From Lasiodiplodia sp. COLG20 (lineage: Eukaryota > Ascomycota > Dothideomycetes > Botryosphaeriales > Botryosphaeriaceae), in NCBI GenBank assembly GCA_009801085.1, contig VNWV01000003.1, forward strand, positions 310,001 to 374,000: a DNA stretch of 64,000 nucleotides, read 5' to 3'. A program made the translations under genes and the position numbers. Under the pieces are notes generated by a model. That model was not told the origin of the DNA, ran no database searches, and was given only the letters and a program-made list of their open reading frames with translations. Below, one piece after another: positions 35,348 to 45,900 of this stretch (position 1 is the first letter of the stretch; each line of letters begins with the position of its first letter).

Positions 35348-36123
35348 ATGGACTACCAGGCAAGCTCTCATTTCGTATCTTAAGACGCGAGCACATTTCG
35401 CTGACCATGCCATAGAACCGTGCAGGCTCCAAATTTGGCGGCGGTGGTGTAGCCTCGCAGTCTGCCACCAATGCTGACCGCCGCGAACGTCTCCGCAAGC
35501 TTGCGCTCGAGACCATCGACCTTGACAAGGATCCTTACTTCTTCAAGAACCATGTCGGCAGCTTCGAGTGTCGCCTCTGTTTGACCGTTCACCAGAACGA
35601 TGGCTCCTACCTCGCGCATACCCAGGGCCGTAAGCATCAGACAAACCTGGCTCGCCGTGCCGCGCGCGAGCAGAAGGAGGGCAAGGACAAGGATCAGTTG
35701 ATGGCCGGTATGGGCGCCAGCGGAGTGCAGGTCAAGAAGAATGTCATCAAGATCGGACGTCCGGGCTACAAGATCACCAAGATTCGCGACCCTCTTACCC
35801 GGCAGCAGGGTCTCCTCTTCCAGCTGCAGTATCCCGAGATCAACCACAACGTCGTTCCCAGAGTCCGCTTCATGAGTGCATTCGAGCAGAAGATCGAGGA
35901 GCCGGATAAGTCTTACCAGTATCTACTGGTTGCCGCCGAACCCTACGAGACTTGCGGCTTCAAGCTGCAGGCCCGCGAGATTGATCGTCGTGAGAACCGC
36001 TACTGGACCTGGTACGACGAGGACCAGAAGGAGTTCTGGATTCAGATTCTATTCAAGACAGAGCGTGAAGAGCGTTACAGCGGGGTTCCAGGCCTTGCAC
36101 CTTCTAACGGACCAAGGCGATAA
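35348..36123 (+). CDS. PRP11: Splicing factor SF3a subunit 2 (Prp11/SF3A66)
   Basis: Two exons, 35348-35359 (12 nt, MDYQ) and 35416-36123; 239 aa. The 56-nt intron begins with GC (CCAG|GCAAGC) and ends CATAG, with CTGAC at 35401 as branch site. The join gives MDYQNRAGSKFGGGG, the conserved SF3a2 N-terminus. A matrin/U1-type zinc finger has C56, C59, H72 and H78 (FECRLC...HTQGRKH). The rest holds the SF3a2 core (NVVPRVRFMSAFEQKIE, YQYLLVAAEPYETCGFKLQ, RYWTWYDEDQKEFWIQILF). The protein is part of SF3a in U2 snRNP and helps position U2 at the branch site. The long Pro-rich tail of animal SF3a2 is absent, as usual in fungi. Confidence 0.95.
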
Positions 36124-39100
36124 GTGTTTTTCCCCATCCCTGCAAAACAGGTGTTTATTGGCATGGTCGGCGTTCGGGGGATCAGGAAAGCGTCAGGCTG
36201 CAAGGCAGCAGCAATGGTCATTGTAAGCATAGATACCTTATACACGTGCGGATTGCAATCTGCTAAGGCTCGTCTTTCGTCGTCCATCCAGCACATGACA
36301 TGTTACGGTGCCGTTTGTTGTTTGCTACCAGCATGATTAATTTGCTAAGGGTGATACATCGCCAGACATGCAATGCAAATCGCCGCCTGTCGTTTCGACA
36401 GGTGCATCGTACGTCATACGCATGCACGATGATCCATCATACGAGTGTAACGTTGACCATTTTCATCGCATCGTAAAATCGCTGCTAACATGTCTGATGA
36501 AGCGAGCCTCCACCTGACCACGACGGCCATATGGGGGCGCGACGCACAGTCTCGGGCTGGCTTGTCTCTAGCCCCACAGAGTACTCCGTGAGCAATCACC
36601 TCTCAACGTCTCTGCATGCGTCCTACCGCAGGTAAGATCAACGGCCGCAGCAGTGACACTGCGCATCGACTCTGCCGGTTTGTTCAACACACCTATCTAG
36701 CCAAGTTCTAGAGCGCGATGGGAGGATGCGCACCATGACAGGCACCGTAGATGGGCGTAGGACAGACCTGCGGACCGGGGGGCTTCACGCGATCAGAATC
36801 GACCATACACCCCGAAGCTGGGCTTTGACCGGCCTCCCAGGATCTTGGGCCTGGGCATGTCTACCGTACAAGCGCCACTTTGTCCGCAGATTTTTGACAT
36901 GAAAAATTCATGAATCAGAAGGTCTACCCGCATCCGTATTCCCACATCCACTGACAGTGTGCATCGGACATGAGTTGCTAGTGGCGCGGTTTCGGGCCGC
37001 ACCCAGTGTAACCTCGTCCCGTGGTCCATATTCCAGCCTGCCGTCGTCGCCATCGTCATCATCATCATGAGCTAGTTAGCCCTTCGGAGGCGGCAATGAA
37101 GATCCGCTTGGACCAGGCCGCTCCCGCGGATGCTCCCCGTCCACCCGTCATACGAGCGAGGGGCCCGCTCCGGACCCACCGTCTTCTGGAGTCCGGCCGC
37201 AATGTGAAGCGGTGTCATCTCTTGGTATCCGCGATCAACAAGCCGACCTTGGCACGCGTTTATACCCTCGGCCATGGGCGAAGGTTGCTATTGGCTGTGG
37301 TCAGAGCGCTCGGTGCGACTCTTGTCGCACAAATGTGTGAGCCTGAGTCCCGCTAACGGCGCGGTAGAGATGCCCACGGGCCAAGATGGGCCCCCAGCCT
37401 CTTCGCCGGTCTACCGGAGCGGACAACGGTCCTTCCTGAAGGCCAGGCCAGGCAGCGGGCGCGGGTGCTCGCAACACTAATCGGATCGTGCGGCGCGCGC
37501 CGTGGACCTAGGTCATCGGCGGCGCTGCTGCTGACTTAGTATGCAGGGCACCCGCAACTAAAGCGCGCTTGCAAGGCACTGCCGCTGACACGGCGCTAGA
37601 GGATATTGGGCCTATATGCTTTGCTGAGTCTCAACTAAAAGCCGGTGTCACGTCCCTAACGCCAAGGCAGGCCGGTTTCAGTGGTACGCCGATGTTTCCT
37701 TTTGGCGAAGAATGTCCTATAGCGAGGCTGCGCGGCGTGGGTCTTGCAGAGAGGCGCTTGCAGAATTGCAACCAGGCGCGACGAAGATCTGCCCAGGCAT
37801 CCGCTCAGACATCCGGGGGGCGCAGCGGCCAGCGATAGGCGTGCAGACGCGGGCTGTTGGGCAAGGGCCGGAGAAAGCCTGGCGGTGTCTTTCCCTGCCC
37901 AGCAGCTGCAGCGACTACTGCGCGTCGAGGGCCACGGCGGTCAAAGGATGCAAACACACCGCCAAACTTGTGCAACAGGCCCTGAGACAGCCAGAGCTTG
38001 ACAGCGTCGGCGACGATGAGTGGCTGCGGGCCTCACGAGGGACCGGTTTCTGTGCGAGCTGCGCTCCCAACGGTGTGAAGCATTCCGGGTCGTCGGTAGG
38101 CTTCTGGGCGCAAGGTTGACGTCTGGCGGCTGCGAGGTATGCGGGCCCCGGCCTTGTGCGCGTTTGGAGATGAACTCGGGACGGCTTTCCGCACCATGAC
38201 GCCGTTTGCTTCCCCTCGACAGCAGTGTTCTCACAGTCGTCGAAGGCTGCTGGCGGCGTCCGGATCCGACAGCACGGCGACGCGGGTCAGATGACTGCCG
38301 CTCGACATTCCTTCCCCTTTGGGCTGGCGGGTTAGCGCGCGGCGACTGACTCTGGCCGTCGTCGTCTGCTCGCACCCATGCACGCGGCGCCGGTGCCGGT
38401 GCCGGCGGTTCGAGCATGCTGCCACGGCCGGCCAGCGCTGGGCCAGATGGGCGCGTGGGTAGCATGAGCAGCGAGGGCGACGAGCATGAAGAAGCGGGCG
38501 CGCCGGGGGGCGATGCTGCTCGCATGCTCTTATCAGAATGACCAGCGCGGCCGTATCCGCAATGCTCCATTTATTGCCCGCTTGGAGGAGTCACAAGGAC
38601 GGCAGAGCTGATTCGCCGCCGTCATCGACATCAGGACTTCTGCGACGGCCGCCGGTGTGGCGCATAGTGCGTGATGATTGGCCCGCCGGCCAAGACCCTG
38701 CAGACGCGGACACCAGATGACTCCCACACTCCCAGCGTCGCACAGGCCTGGGCCGCCTTTTTGCCTGGCCCGCCTCCTAGCGTGCGTGCTCTTTGAACAT
38801 CCTAACCTCGACGTCGAAATATGCAAGGCAGACTCCGCGCCCCGCCGCCCTGGGCGTCGGCGCCACTGACCGCAAGTCTCCAGAATGCGTGGGCCCCGCG
38901 AGGAGCATGCCCGCGCGCGCTCTCTCTCTCGCGACGGGGCGCGCGCAGCAGCAGGCCAGCCAGTGCCGGCCGGAGCAGGTGGCGGCGATGGCTGTGTGTG
39001 GCTTAGGCGCGGGCGGGAGCAGATGCAAGATCGCAGCACGACTCGCCCGCCGGCCGCGGACGGTAGATCACCGCCGTGCAGCGCGCTTTGCACGCGCCCG

Positions 39101-40713
39101 CCTGAGGGTACGGACGGCGCGGCCGATCTCTCGTGTCGACGACCGATCCATGCTCCCGCCGGGGCGCGCATGGCTTGCCCTTAGCTGCTTACAAACGGAG
39201 CACATCCCGCCTGGCTGAGCGGTCGCGATGCTGCTTTGGGCGCGTCGAGCGGAGCATCAGGCAAGCGGGTCGGGCGACTGCGAGGCCGAAGAAACCCAAA
39301 CCGTGAATCCTGTCGCTAGGCGCCGCGCTGATTTGGCGGCGGCGCTGAACCCCTCATGGCGCCGGGCGCCATGATGCTGCACGCCCCCAAAGCATGCCGC
39401 TTGGCGCAGGTGCTTGCGAGTGCAGCGATTCCGATACGGCTGGCCGGCGCGCCTGCAGCCTCGCCCATCATACCGCGCTGCAGGTCATCTGGCGTCGCGG
39501 TCTTGACGAATCCTGCGGCTTGATTGCTGCATTCCCCGGGCAGCTGAGGGCGCGGATTCCACTTAAGCACTCGCACACCCGCCTGCTGCCCGCGTCGGCT
39601 CGACACACCCTCGCGCCGACGCAACTGAGCCCCCAGCTCTGGAACGAGGCGCTGCGCTTGGCCTCAGATCACGGGCGCTGCCACTGGCCTCGCTTGCTTC
39701 CGCCCGCCCACGCCGTTTGGGCCCGTCGCCGCGTGTCGTCGGAACGCCCGCAGACGCTCTCGCCGCAGCATCCCCGCTACGCGCCGCCCGCCCTTGCGAC
39801 ACAACTCTGGAGCCGGCCGCCGCACTCCCGCACCAGGGCCCGCGGCGCCGGCTGTTCGCTCTTCAGCAGGGCGCCATTAGCCGCAGCGCAGGCAGGCGGA
39901 TGCTGGCTGCTACATATTGCCTCCCGGCCAAGCTCGCTGCCACCTTCGCTCCCGCACCCGTGGTGCCGCCGCGCAATAGAGCCGCCCGCCGCCCAAGCTC
40001 CATTTGAGCGCGCCAGAGCCCAGGAATCTCTGCCCTCCAGCAGCACTCGTCCGCTTCGGCCATCGCGCGCCCGGCGTCCTCCCGCCCCGCAAAGCTTCGG
40101 AGATTGCTCCGCGTGGGCAAACGCAGCACCCGTCAGCCAGCGTGCAGACAGGCCAGCATCCCGGCCGGCCACGGGCGCGCTGCAGGTGCCGCGCCCGCAC
40201 ACACGCACTCACACGCCCTCAGCCCTCTGCAGGCCCCCCGGAGCGCAGAGCCACAAGCAGCGCACCCGCAAGTCAAGTGTCGCTGCCGACTCACACGGGG
40301 CTTGGCAGGCGCGTTGCATCATCGCCCGCGCGCGGAGCAGCCGTTCGCTTCGCCTCTGTGGCACTTCGCAAACTCCTTCGGCGAACCTTGCATCCCTCGA
40401 CCAGCCAACGCCCACCTCGCAGCGTCCAAGGCCCGCACACCGCCGCCTCCCCATTCTTGCCGCTCCCGAGCTTCAGGGTCCGTGGGTCCAGCAGGGTTGG
40501 CAGCAGAGAGATCGATATCTCGATGCTCCGGGATCGTGCAGCGCACCCCAAATCGGCCTGCACCGTGTCGTAGCCTCTCAGCTACCGTCGCGCTTCCCGC
40601 CGCCCACACCACTGCTCGTCGCCTCGAATGCGACGCCTGCGCGCGCCGCCTGTTCGACCAAGTTGACCACGCTCGTGCGAAGTCGCGCCTCGACTGCGCA
40701 CGTCCGCACGCTG
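36124..40713. other. 4.6-kb stretch without a recognisable gene
   Basis: Downstream of PRP11. The first 0.9 kb is of mixed composition. From about 37050 the DNA becomes very GC- and CpG-rich, with long chance-open frames on both strands. The longest (39394-40719, 441 aa) is dominated by Ala, Pro, Arg and Ser and has overlapping open frames on the other strand, so I do not call it. The right end is the upstream region of NPL6. No RNA gene or repeat was recognised. Confidence 0.45.
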
Positions 40714-41088
40714 CTATAGCGCCGCTTGAAACGCCGCCGCCGCCGCCAAGTAATTGCGCTTCCGACGTCCGTCCATGTACTCGACCACCTCGCATCTCCC
40801 TGTCTCGGCGTCCTTGAACGGCGGCATTGGAGGAAGCATAATGGATCCGTCCGGTACAATAAACCCCGCTGCTCTCAACTCAGCAGGTAGTGCGTACTTC
40901 CCCATCGCCCTCGCCGTTTGCGCGGCCCACTCCGCGAGCGCGTCAGGCGCGTTTTCACCTCCATCAACCCGCGCTGCCCCGCGCGGTTGCTTACGCTCGC
41001 CGTGCCTGCCGTCGCGCTCCGCTTCCAGTTCATCCTTGCTAACGTGCGTGTTGCCTTGCGCAGTGTTGTCAGGCTCCACCTCCAGCAT
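40714..41088 (-). CDS. Possible 124-aa protein antisense to the NPL6 5' end
   Basis: Intronless open frame with an ATG at 41088 and a TAG at 40714-40716. Unlike most chance frames here, the product has balanced composition: an acidic, polar N-terminal third, then ALAEWAAQTARAMGKYALP, a GFIVPDGSIMLPPMPPFKD segment, a charged EVVEYMDGRRKR motif and an Ala-rich end. Third codon positions look GC-rich, as in the real genes nearby. I recognise no family. It overlaps the inferred exon 1, intron 1 and the first bases of exon 2 of NPL6 on the other strand. Either the two genes overlap, or one 5' model is wrong. Confidence 0.35.
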   Translation of the reverse strand: MLEVEPDNTAQGNTHVSKDELEAERDGRHGERKQPRGAARVDGGENAPDALAEWAAQTARAMGKYALPAELRAAGFIVPDGSIMLPPMPPFKDAETGRCEVVEYMDGRRKRNYLAAAAAFQAAL

Positions 41089-42985
41089 CGCCCCTCAGCC
41101 AAGTCCTCGCGGCATAAAACGAAGCCGCTCGCCGGAGCATGCGGAAGACGTCTACGCGACTGAGCGCGGAGATGAAGGTGGGTTGATTTTTGCTTTGCTC
41201 CATTGTGCGCGTTTGGGGCCCAAAGTTCGCTAACGCCTTCGTGAACCATCAGACGACTCCAAGCCAAGGAAACGCGGGAGGCCGCCAAAGTCAAGGGTGT
41301 CTGAAAGTCCTCTCTCAGTCCAGCCCCAGGGAACGCTGCCCGCTCCTGGTCCGGTTCAGACGCCGCAGCTCAAGTCACAGTCCCTGCCGCAAACATCACC
41401 ACCTCAATCATCCCCTCCGAAGTCCACTCCCACGAAAAGCACGGTACTAAAGGCACTGCCGACAGTTAGAGACCACACGACCGATCAGCTTAATCCCGAA
41501 GGCGATGAGTATATACCGCGTGAATTCGACGAGGCCGGAGAGAAGAAGGTTACCACCACCGGACATCCGTTAGACGGCAGAGAATACCGATGCCGCACGT
41601 TCTTCGTTCCTAATAGAGGCGACAAGCTTTTCATGCTCGCCACAGAATGCGCACGAGTGTTGGGTTACCGTGACTCATATCTGCTCTTCAACAAGAACAG
41701 GTCGCTGTACAAAATCATCGCCACCCAAGCCGAAAAGGACGATCTCATCCACCAGGAGATCCTGCCGTATTCCTACCGCTCTCGGCAAATAGCCATCGTC
41801 ACGGCCCGGTCCATGTTCCGCCAATTTGGCAGTAGGCTCATCGTCAACGGCAGACGCGTGAGGGACGACTACTGGGAGAGCAAGGCTAGAAAGCAAGGCT
41901 TCACCGAAGATGACCCCGCTGGCGAGAAGCGGCCAGGTGCAGCAAGACAGAGAGAAGCCGCCGCAGCAGAGGCCAACAGCCACGCATTGACGGCGTTGCC
42001 ACACGGAGAGATCATCTACAGCAACGGACCCGGCCAATTGGACGTTCCGCCCGGCGTACACCCGGGTACCCTGGGACCTTTGCCTATGATCAATCTGGCT
42101 CCCGCAGATGAGCTGCGTGCGAGAGACTTTGGTGGCCTCCAGAGGCCGCGGCATGAGATATCCGGCCCTGCCTACGAAGGTCGGATGATACCAAGCACTG
42201 CCAGCGAGATACTGAACCAGGCAGCGCACGCTGCAGAGTACAACAAGAATCTCAGTGGGCAGCGAACGGTTCGCAGCAACTACATGGACGAGTACTGGAA
42301 GAGACCACACGAACCCGTGCTCGCAAACCACCAGCGCCAGCCCACGGTTGAGGGTGAAGGTGTCCCGAGCACTCAGCAAGGACTCCCATCTCCCAGGCCG
42401 AACGCGAACCCAATGATACCAGGACAGCAAACGTTGCCATCGCACGCTCAACAAGGACCGTCGCAAATGATGACGCCTCAGCAGCCGTACACGCAGGCTT
42501 CACACGCACCAAACACGATGGTTCAGACGCCGATGCGGCCTATGCATCAGCCTCCTCATCTGCAACATCGGTCACCGAGTATGAACATGGGACCTGGGGG
42601 CGGCCCGGGCCAGCCAGGTCCGTACGGTTATCCGCAGAACCAAATGTGGCCCCCACCACAGCCACAGCCATCGCCGTTGTCGCAGCAGCACAGCATGCAA
42701 CAATTTGGTCAGCAACAGTCGCCTCATCCGCAGCCGTCGCCTCTGCACGCGCCACCTCAAATGCATCATCCTCAAGGCAGTGCGTCAATGCATGGGGGCC
42801 CGATGGGCTATTCGACAATGGGCGGCATGAACCCTGCGTACAGGAACATGGGTGGCAATCCGTACCAGGCAAGCCCTAGTCCTCAGCACTTCAATGTGCA
42901 TCAGAGTACTGGCGCGCCACAGCCGGGCATGCAGGGCTGGTCACAAGGACCCCCTCAGCAGGCGCAGAATTGGCAGGGCTTCTAA
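40841..42985 (+). CDS. NPL6: RSC chromatin-remodelling subunit Rsc7/Npl6 (Rsc7/Swp82 family)
   Basis: Best model: exons 40841-40853, 41073-41177 and 41253-42985; 616 aa. The last intron (75 nt, gctaacg branch site) is firm: its join gives DDSKPRKRGRPPKSR, an AT-hook typical of this family. The first intron is inferred from a gctaacg branch site near 41036 and the acceptor at 41072; its donor GTACAA is weak. The frame is also open without that intron, back to ATGs at 40841 and 40775. The Rsc7/Swp82 domain covers about residues 148-250 (REYRCRTFFVPNRGDKLFML, LGYRDSYLLFNKNRSLYKI, YSYRSRQIAIVTARSMFRQF). The C-terminal 200 residues are Gln/Pro/Met/His-rich. It works in the nucleus as part of the RSC or SWI/SNF remodeller. 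Gene identity is secure; the start is not. Confidence 0.9.
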
Positions 42986-45900
42986 CGGCTTCTCCCTGGA
43001 CGTTAGATGCCGCGGTCATGCTCCACTCTTGGGAGCGGTCTGGCGGTGATAATTTCACGGTCGAGCAAACACGTCGATTGCAGGCTTCGCGCGCCTCAGC
43101 GCGCTTCAACGCACGTCACGCAAATTGATACGGGTTCGGCAACACGCAGCATTATCAGGCTTGGGTTGGCTTATCGAAGTATTGGGGTTAGGGGGGATAC
43201 AACAAGGCGTTTTCCACCAGCTATGATGTCTCTTCGGAGGTTAAGAAGAAATTCCTTTCGGGCATGTTTGGGTATCGTGTTTTTGCGCGTTGAAATCTAC
43301 CGTTGGCTTTCTCGTCTTGGCTTCTCTTCGGAACTTGATGTTACATTCCCCTTTTCTTTCCTTCTCATACCCTGTATACTACGCAAAGCACAGAGAAAGG
43401 GGAGAGGAGAGGTCGGAGGCTTGCAGTGCTGCGCATCATCATCATCATCATGCATAATGCTGGCGGAAATTCTCCCTCTATTCTTCTTTTTCCTTGGACA
43501 GGGAGGATCAACAGGCCCCCTTCACGCACGGCGAAACCATAGGGATACACATTCTTCGCTTCTCGACGCCTCCGCACAACTTCCCGACTTCGATTCTCGG
43601 TACAATTGTTTAATGGCACTAATACTCTCCGGGGCGGCTTATGGCGTGAGTCTCGGCTGGACCACGGCCTCTGTTGCTCATTCGTTATGTCTTCGCTTCG
43701 CACCGCAGGCTTTCTCATTTCGGGCCTTTTCTGATGGAAGAATCTACGGAGGGAGAGAGGGAGGAGGTTGGAGTGGAGCAACGGCAGCTGACACTTTCGG
43801 GCCATGGAAATCGAGATGAAATGAAGTCGTATCAAATGAATCAATGAAGACCATTTCGCAGCGGCTCTGGATCGATGCTGGCTTGCGCGACGTGCTGCGC
43901 CATTGCGTCCGCGGGCCGGCGGATGGATTGGGGTGAAGATCATCCATGCGGATCCCATGTCCATGTCCACGGGACCATGAATGGTTTTACTCGTTGCGCG
44001 CAAGCTCGCGCGTCCCGTTCGATTTAGCTCGGGGCGCCACGCAATATTGCCGCCACTGGTCGCTCACGAGGGGAGCGACGTCGCCTCTCCGCAGTTCGTG
44101 TTTTTCCCAGCCTCCCCTGTTCCCTGCTCGCATCTGATGCTGAGAAGATGGGCCAGTTTTGGAAAGCCTGAAAGGCTAATCGTACGATTACAGCATCATC
44201 CATTATCTATTATCTGACGGCGCGCGCCAAGCCGAGGCTCGCGCATCCTTCCGCGAGCTGCTGCTTCGTCTTTGCCCTGGTCCATCACACGGGGCGAGGC
44301 AGCAGCAGTTGCTTGTCTTCGCCTAAGTGCGGCATTACGGACGACTATTGAAAGCGGTTGCACGCGCACGCTCGCGCTTTAAAAGGTCAGCGTGCAGGGC
44401 GGGGCCTAAGCCTTATGCAATGCTAAAATCTCGTCACACTCCTTCGACCGGCGCGGGAACGACTCTTCGACGACGGCGGTCGAGGTGCTTCTCAGGCCTC
44501 ATTTTTTTCAGCTCTCTCGTTGGCATTGCTGATTGGGGAATGCGGGAAGGCTAGGGTTGCTCCGGCAAGGACGCCTTATCCGATAGCGTCGTCGACGGTG
44601 CTTCCTTCCCTCTCCTGCTTGCCTCGGTCGGCCGGCCACTCCTTCGGCGTCGAGCGAGAGGATGACGACGAGGCAAACAATGAGCTGATGGCAGCCTCGC
44701 CCAAGCAGCCCGGGAATTTTTGCCCTCGCGCTTTGCGCGCTTCGGCGGCGTGGTCCGTGATTCGAGCGGAGCGAGGAGATCAAGCGACCACGGTGGCGGC
44801 GGCGGCGGCTGCGGCTTGCAGCGGGGAAGGACGACGAGGGCTCCGGGGTCTGAGAAGGCGAGAAGAAAAGACGAGAAGGTCAGAAGAAGCGGCGTTGTTT
44901 CGTCATGCGCATGCCGGTGCCCCCTTTCTTCTTCCCGCCGCCTGCTGGATCACTGCTTTTTCTTTTCCTGCGCGCTCGCATGATCTGCTTCTCCACTGCG
45001 GCGGAGGCATATTCAATGCGCTGCGGACACTGCAATTGACGGCAGCCACCAGACACGACCCCGGTCGCGGTACAAATTGGCCGTGTAATCTCGGCATTAT
45101 TGTCTTCAGTCTTGTCTCTCTGCTTACATCACGGAGCAGGACGCGAGAAGAGACGGGAGGGGAAGAGCGAGGATGTGATGACGACTACGATAACGGCGGT
45201 GATCAATGGCTTGCTTACTGAGCGAGCAGCGGCGCCCATCATCCGGCCTCGTCCTGCACCGCCTCAGTACGATGGTGCTATTGACGGTCTGGAGCTCGTC
45301 CCCAGCGTCACCGGACCACTTTCCTCTCATTTCCCCATGTCTCCTTCTCTCAGGACCTCTCGGCCAGTCAGCAAATCACTGATTGAGCGACCTTTGGTTG
45401 GCCCCAGGGCGGCAAGGGTAAATTCGGCTACTGCTGGATGCCTGTTGCCGCTTGTATGCACAGCCGGCACGTGGTCGCGGTGCGCGCGCGCGACCCCGTC
45501 TCGGTTCCTGCAGCTTCTTCCCGCTGCTTGCTGCTTGCTGCGTGCGTTGCTGCAAGTTTTTGCATGTCTCGGTCATCGATGCTGGCTTCCAGGGCAGCCG
45601 ATATCAGGTGGTGATTATGTGGCGGCGGCCAGGGTTGCATCTCTGACTCCGATTCTGGCCAACGTCCTCAACGACTGGCCCTGCTTTGCTCGCTGCCCCG
45701 GGCGCCTCCCGTTTCATCTCGCCGTCTCGTTCGGCGGAGGCAGCCTGTTCAGAGACGCAATCGCGGGCCAGATTCAATGCTGCGTTGCAACAGGAGCATT
45801 GCACGGCGAGAAGGGCCGCCATCGTCGCAACGGTGCAATCCAACCGTTGTAGCTGTAAGAGCAGCTCGGGCCGCTACGCTGCTCTTCCGCTTCACTGCTC

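Noticed and set aside
39394..40719. 441-codon + strand open frame
   Set aside because: Composition is dominated by Ala, Pro, Arg and Ser, as expected of GC-rich DNA without stops. Several long frames overlap it on both strands, there is no domain, and it runs into the NPL6 5' region.
44520..45852. Two overlapping + strand frames (233 and 250 codons)
   Set aside because: They overlap in different frames and neither has a recognisable fold, membrane pattern or splice context.
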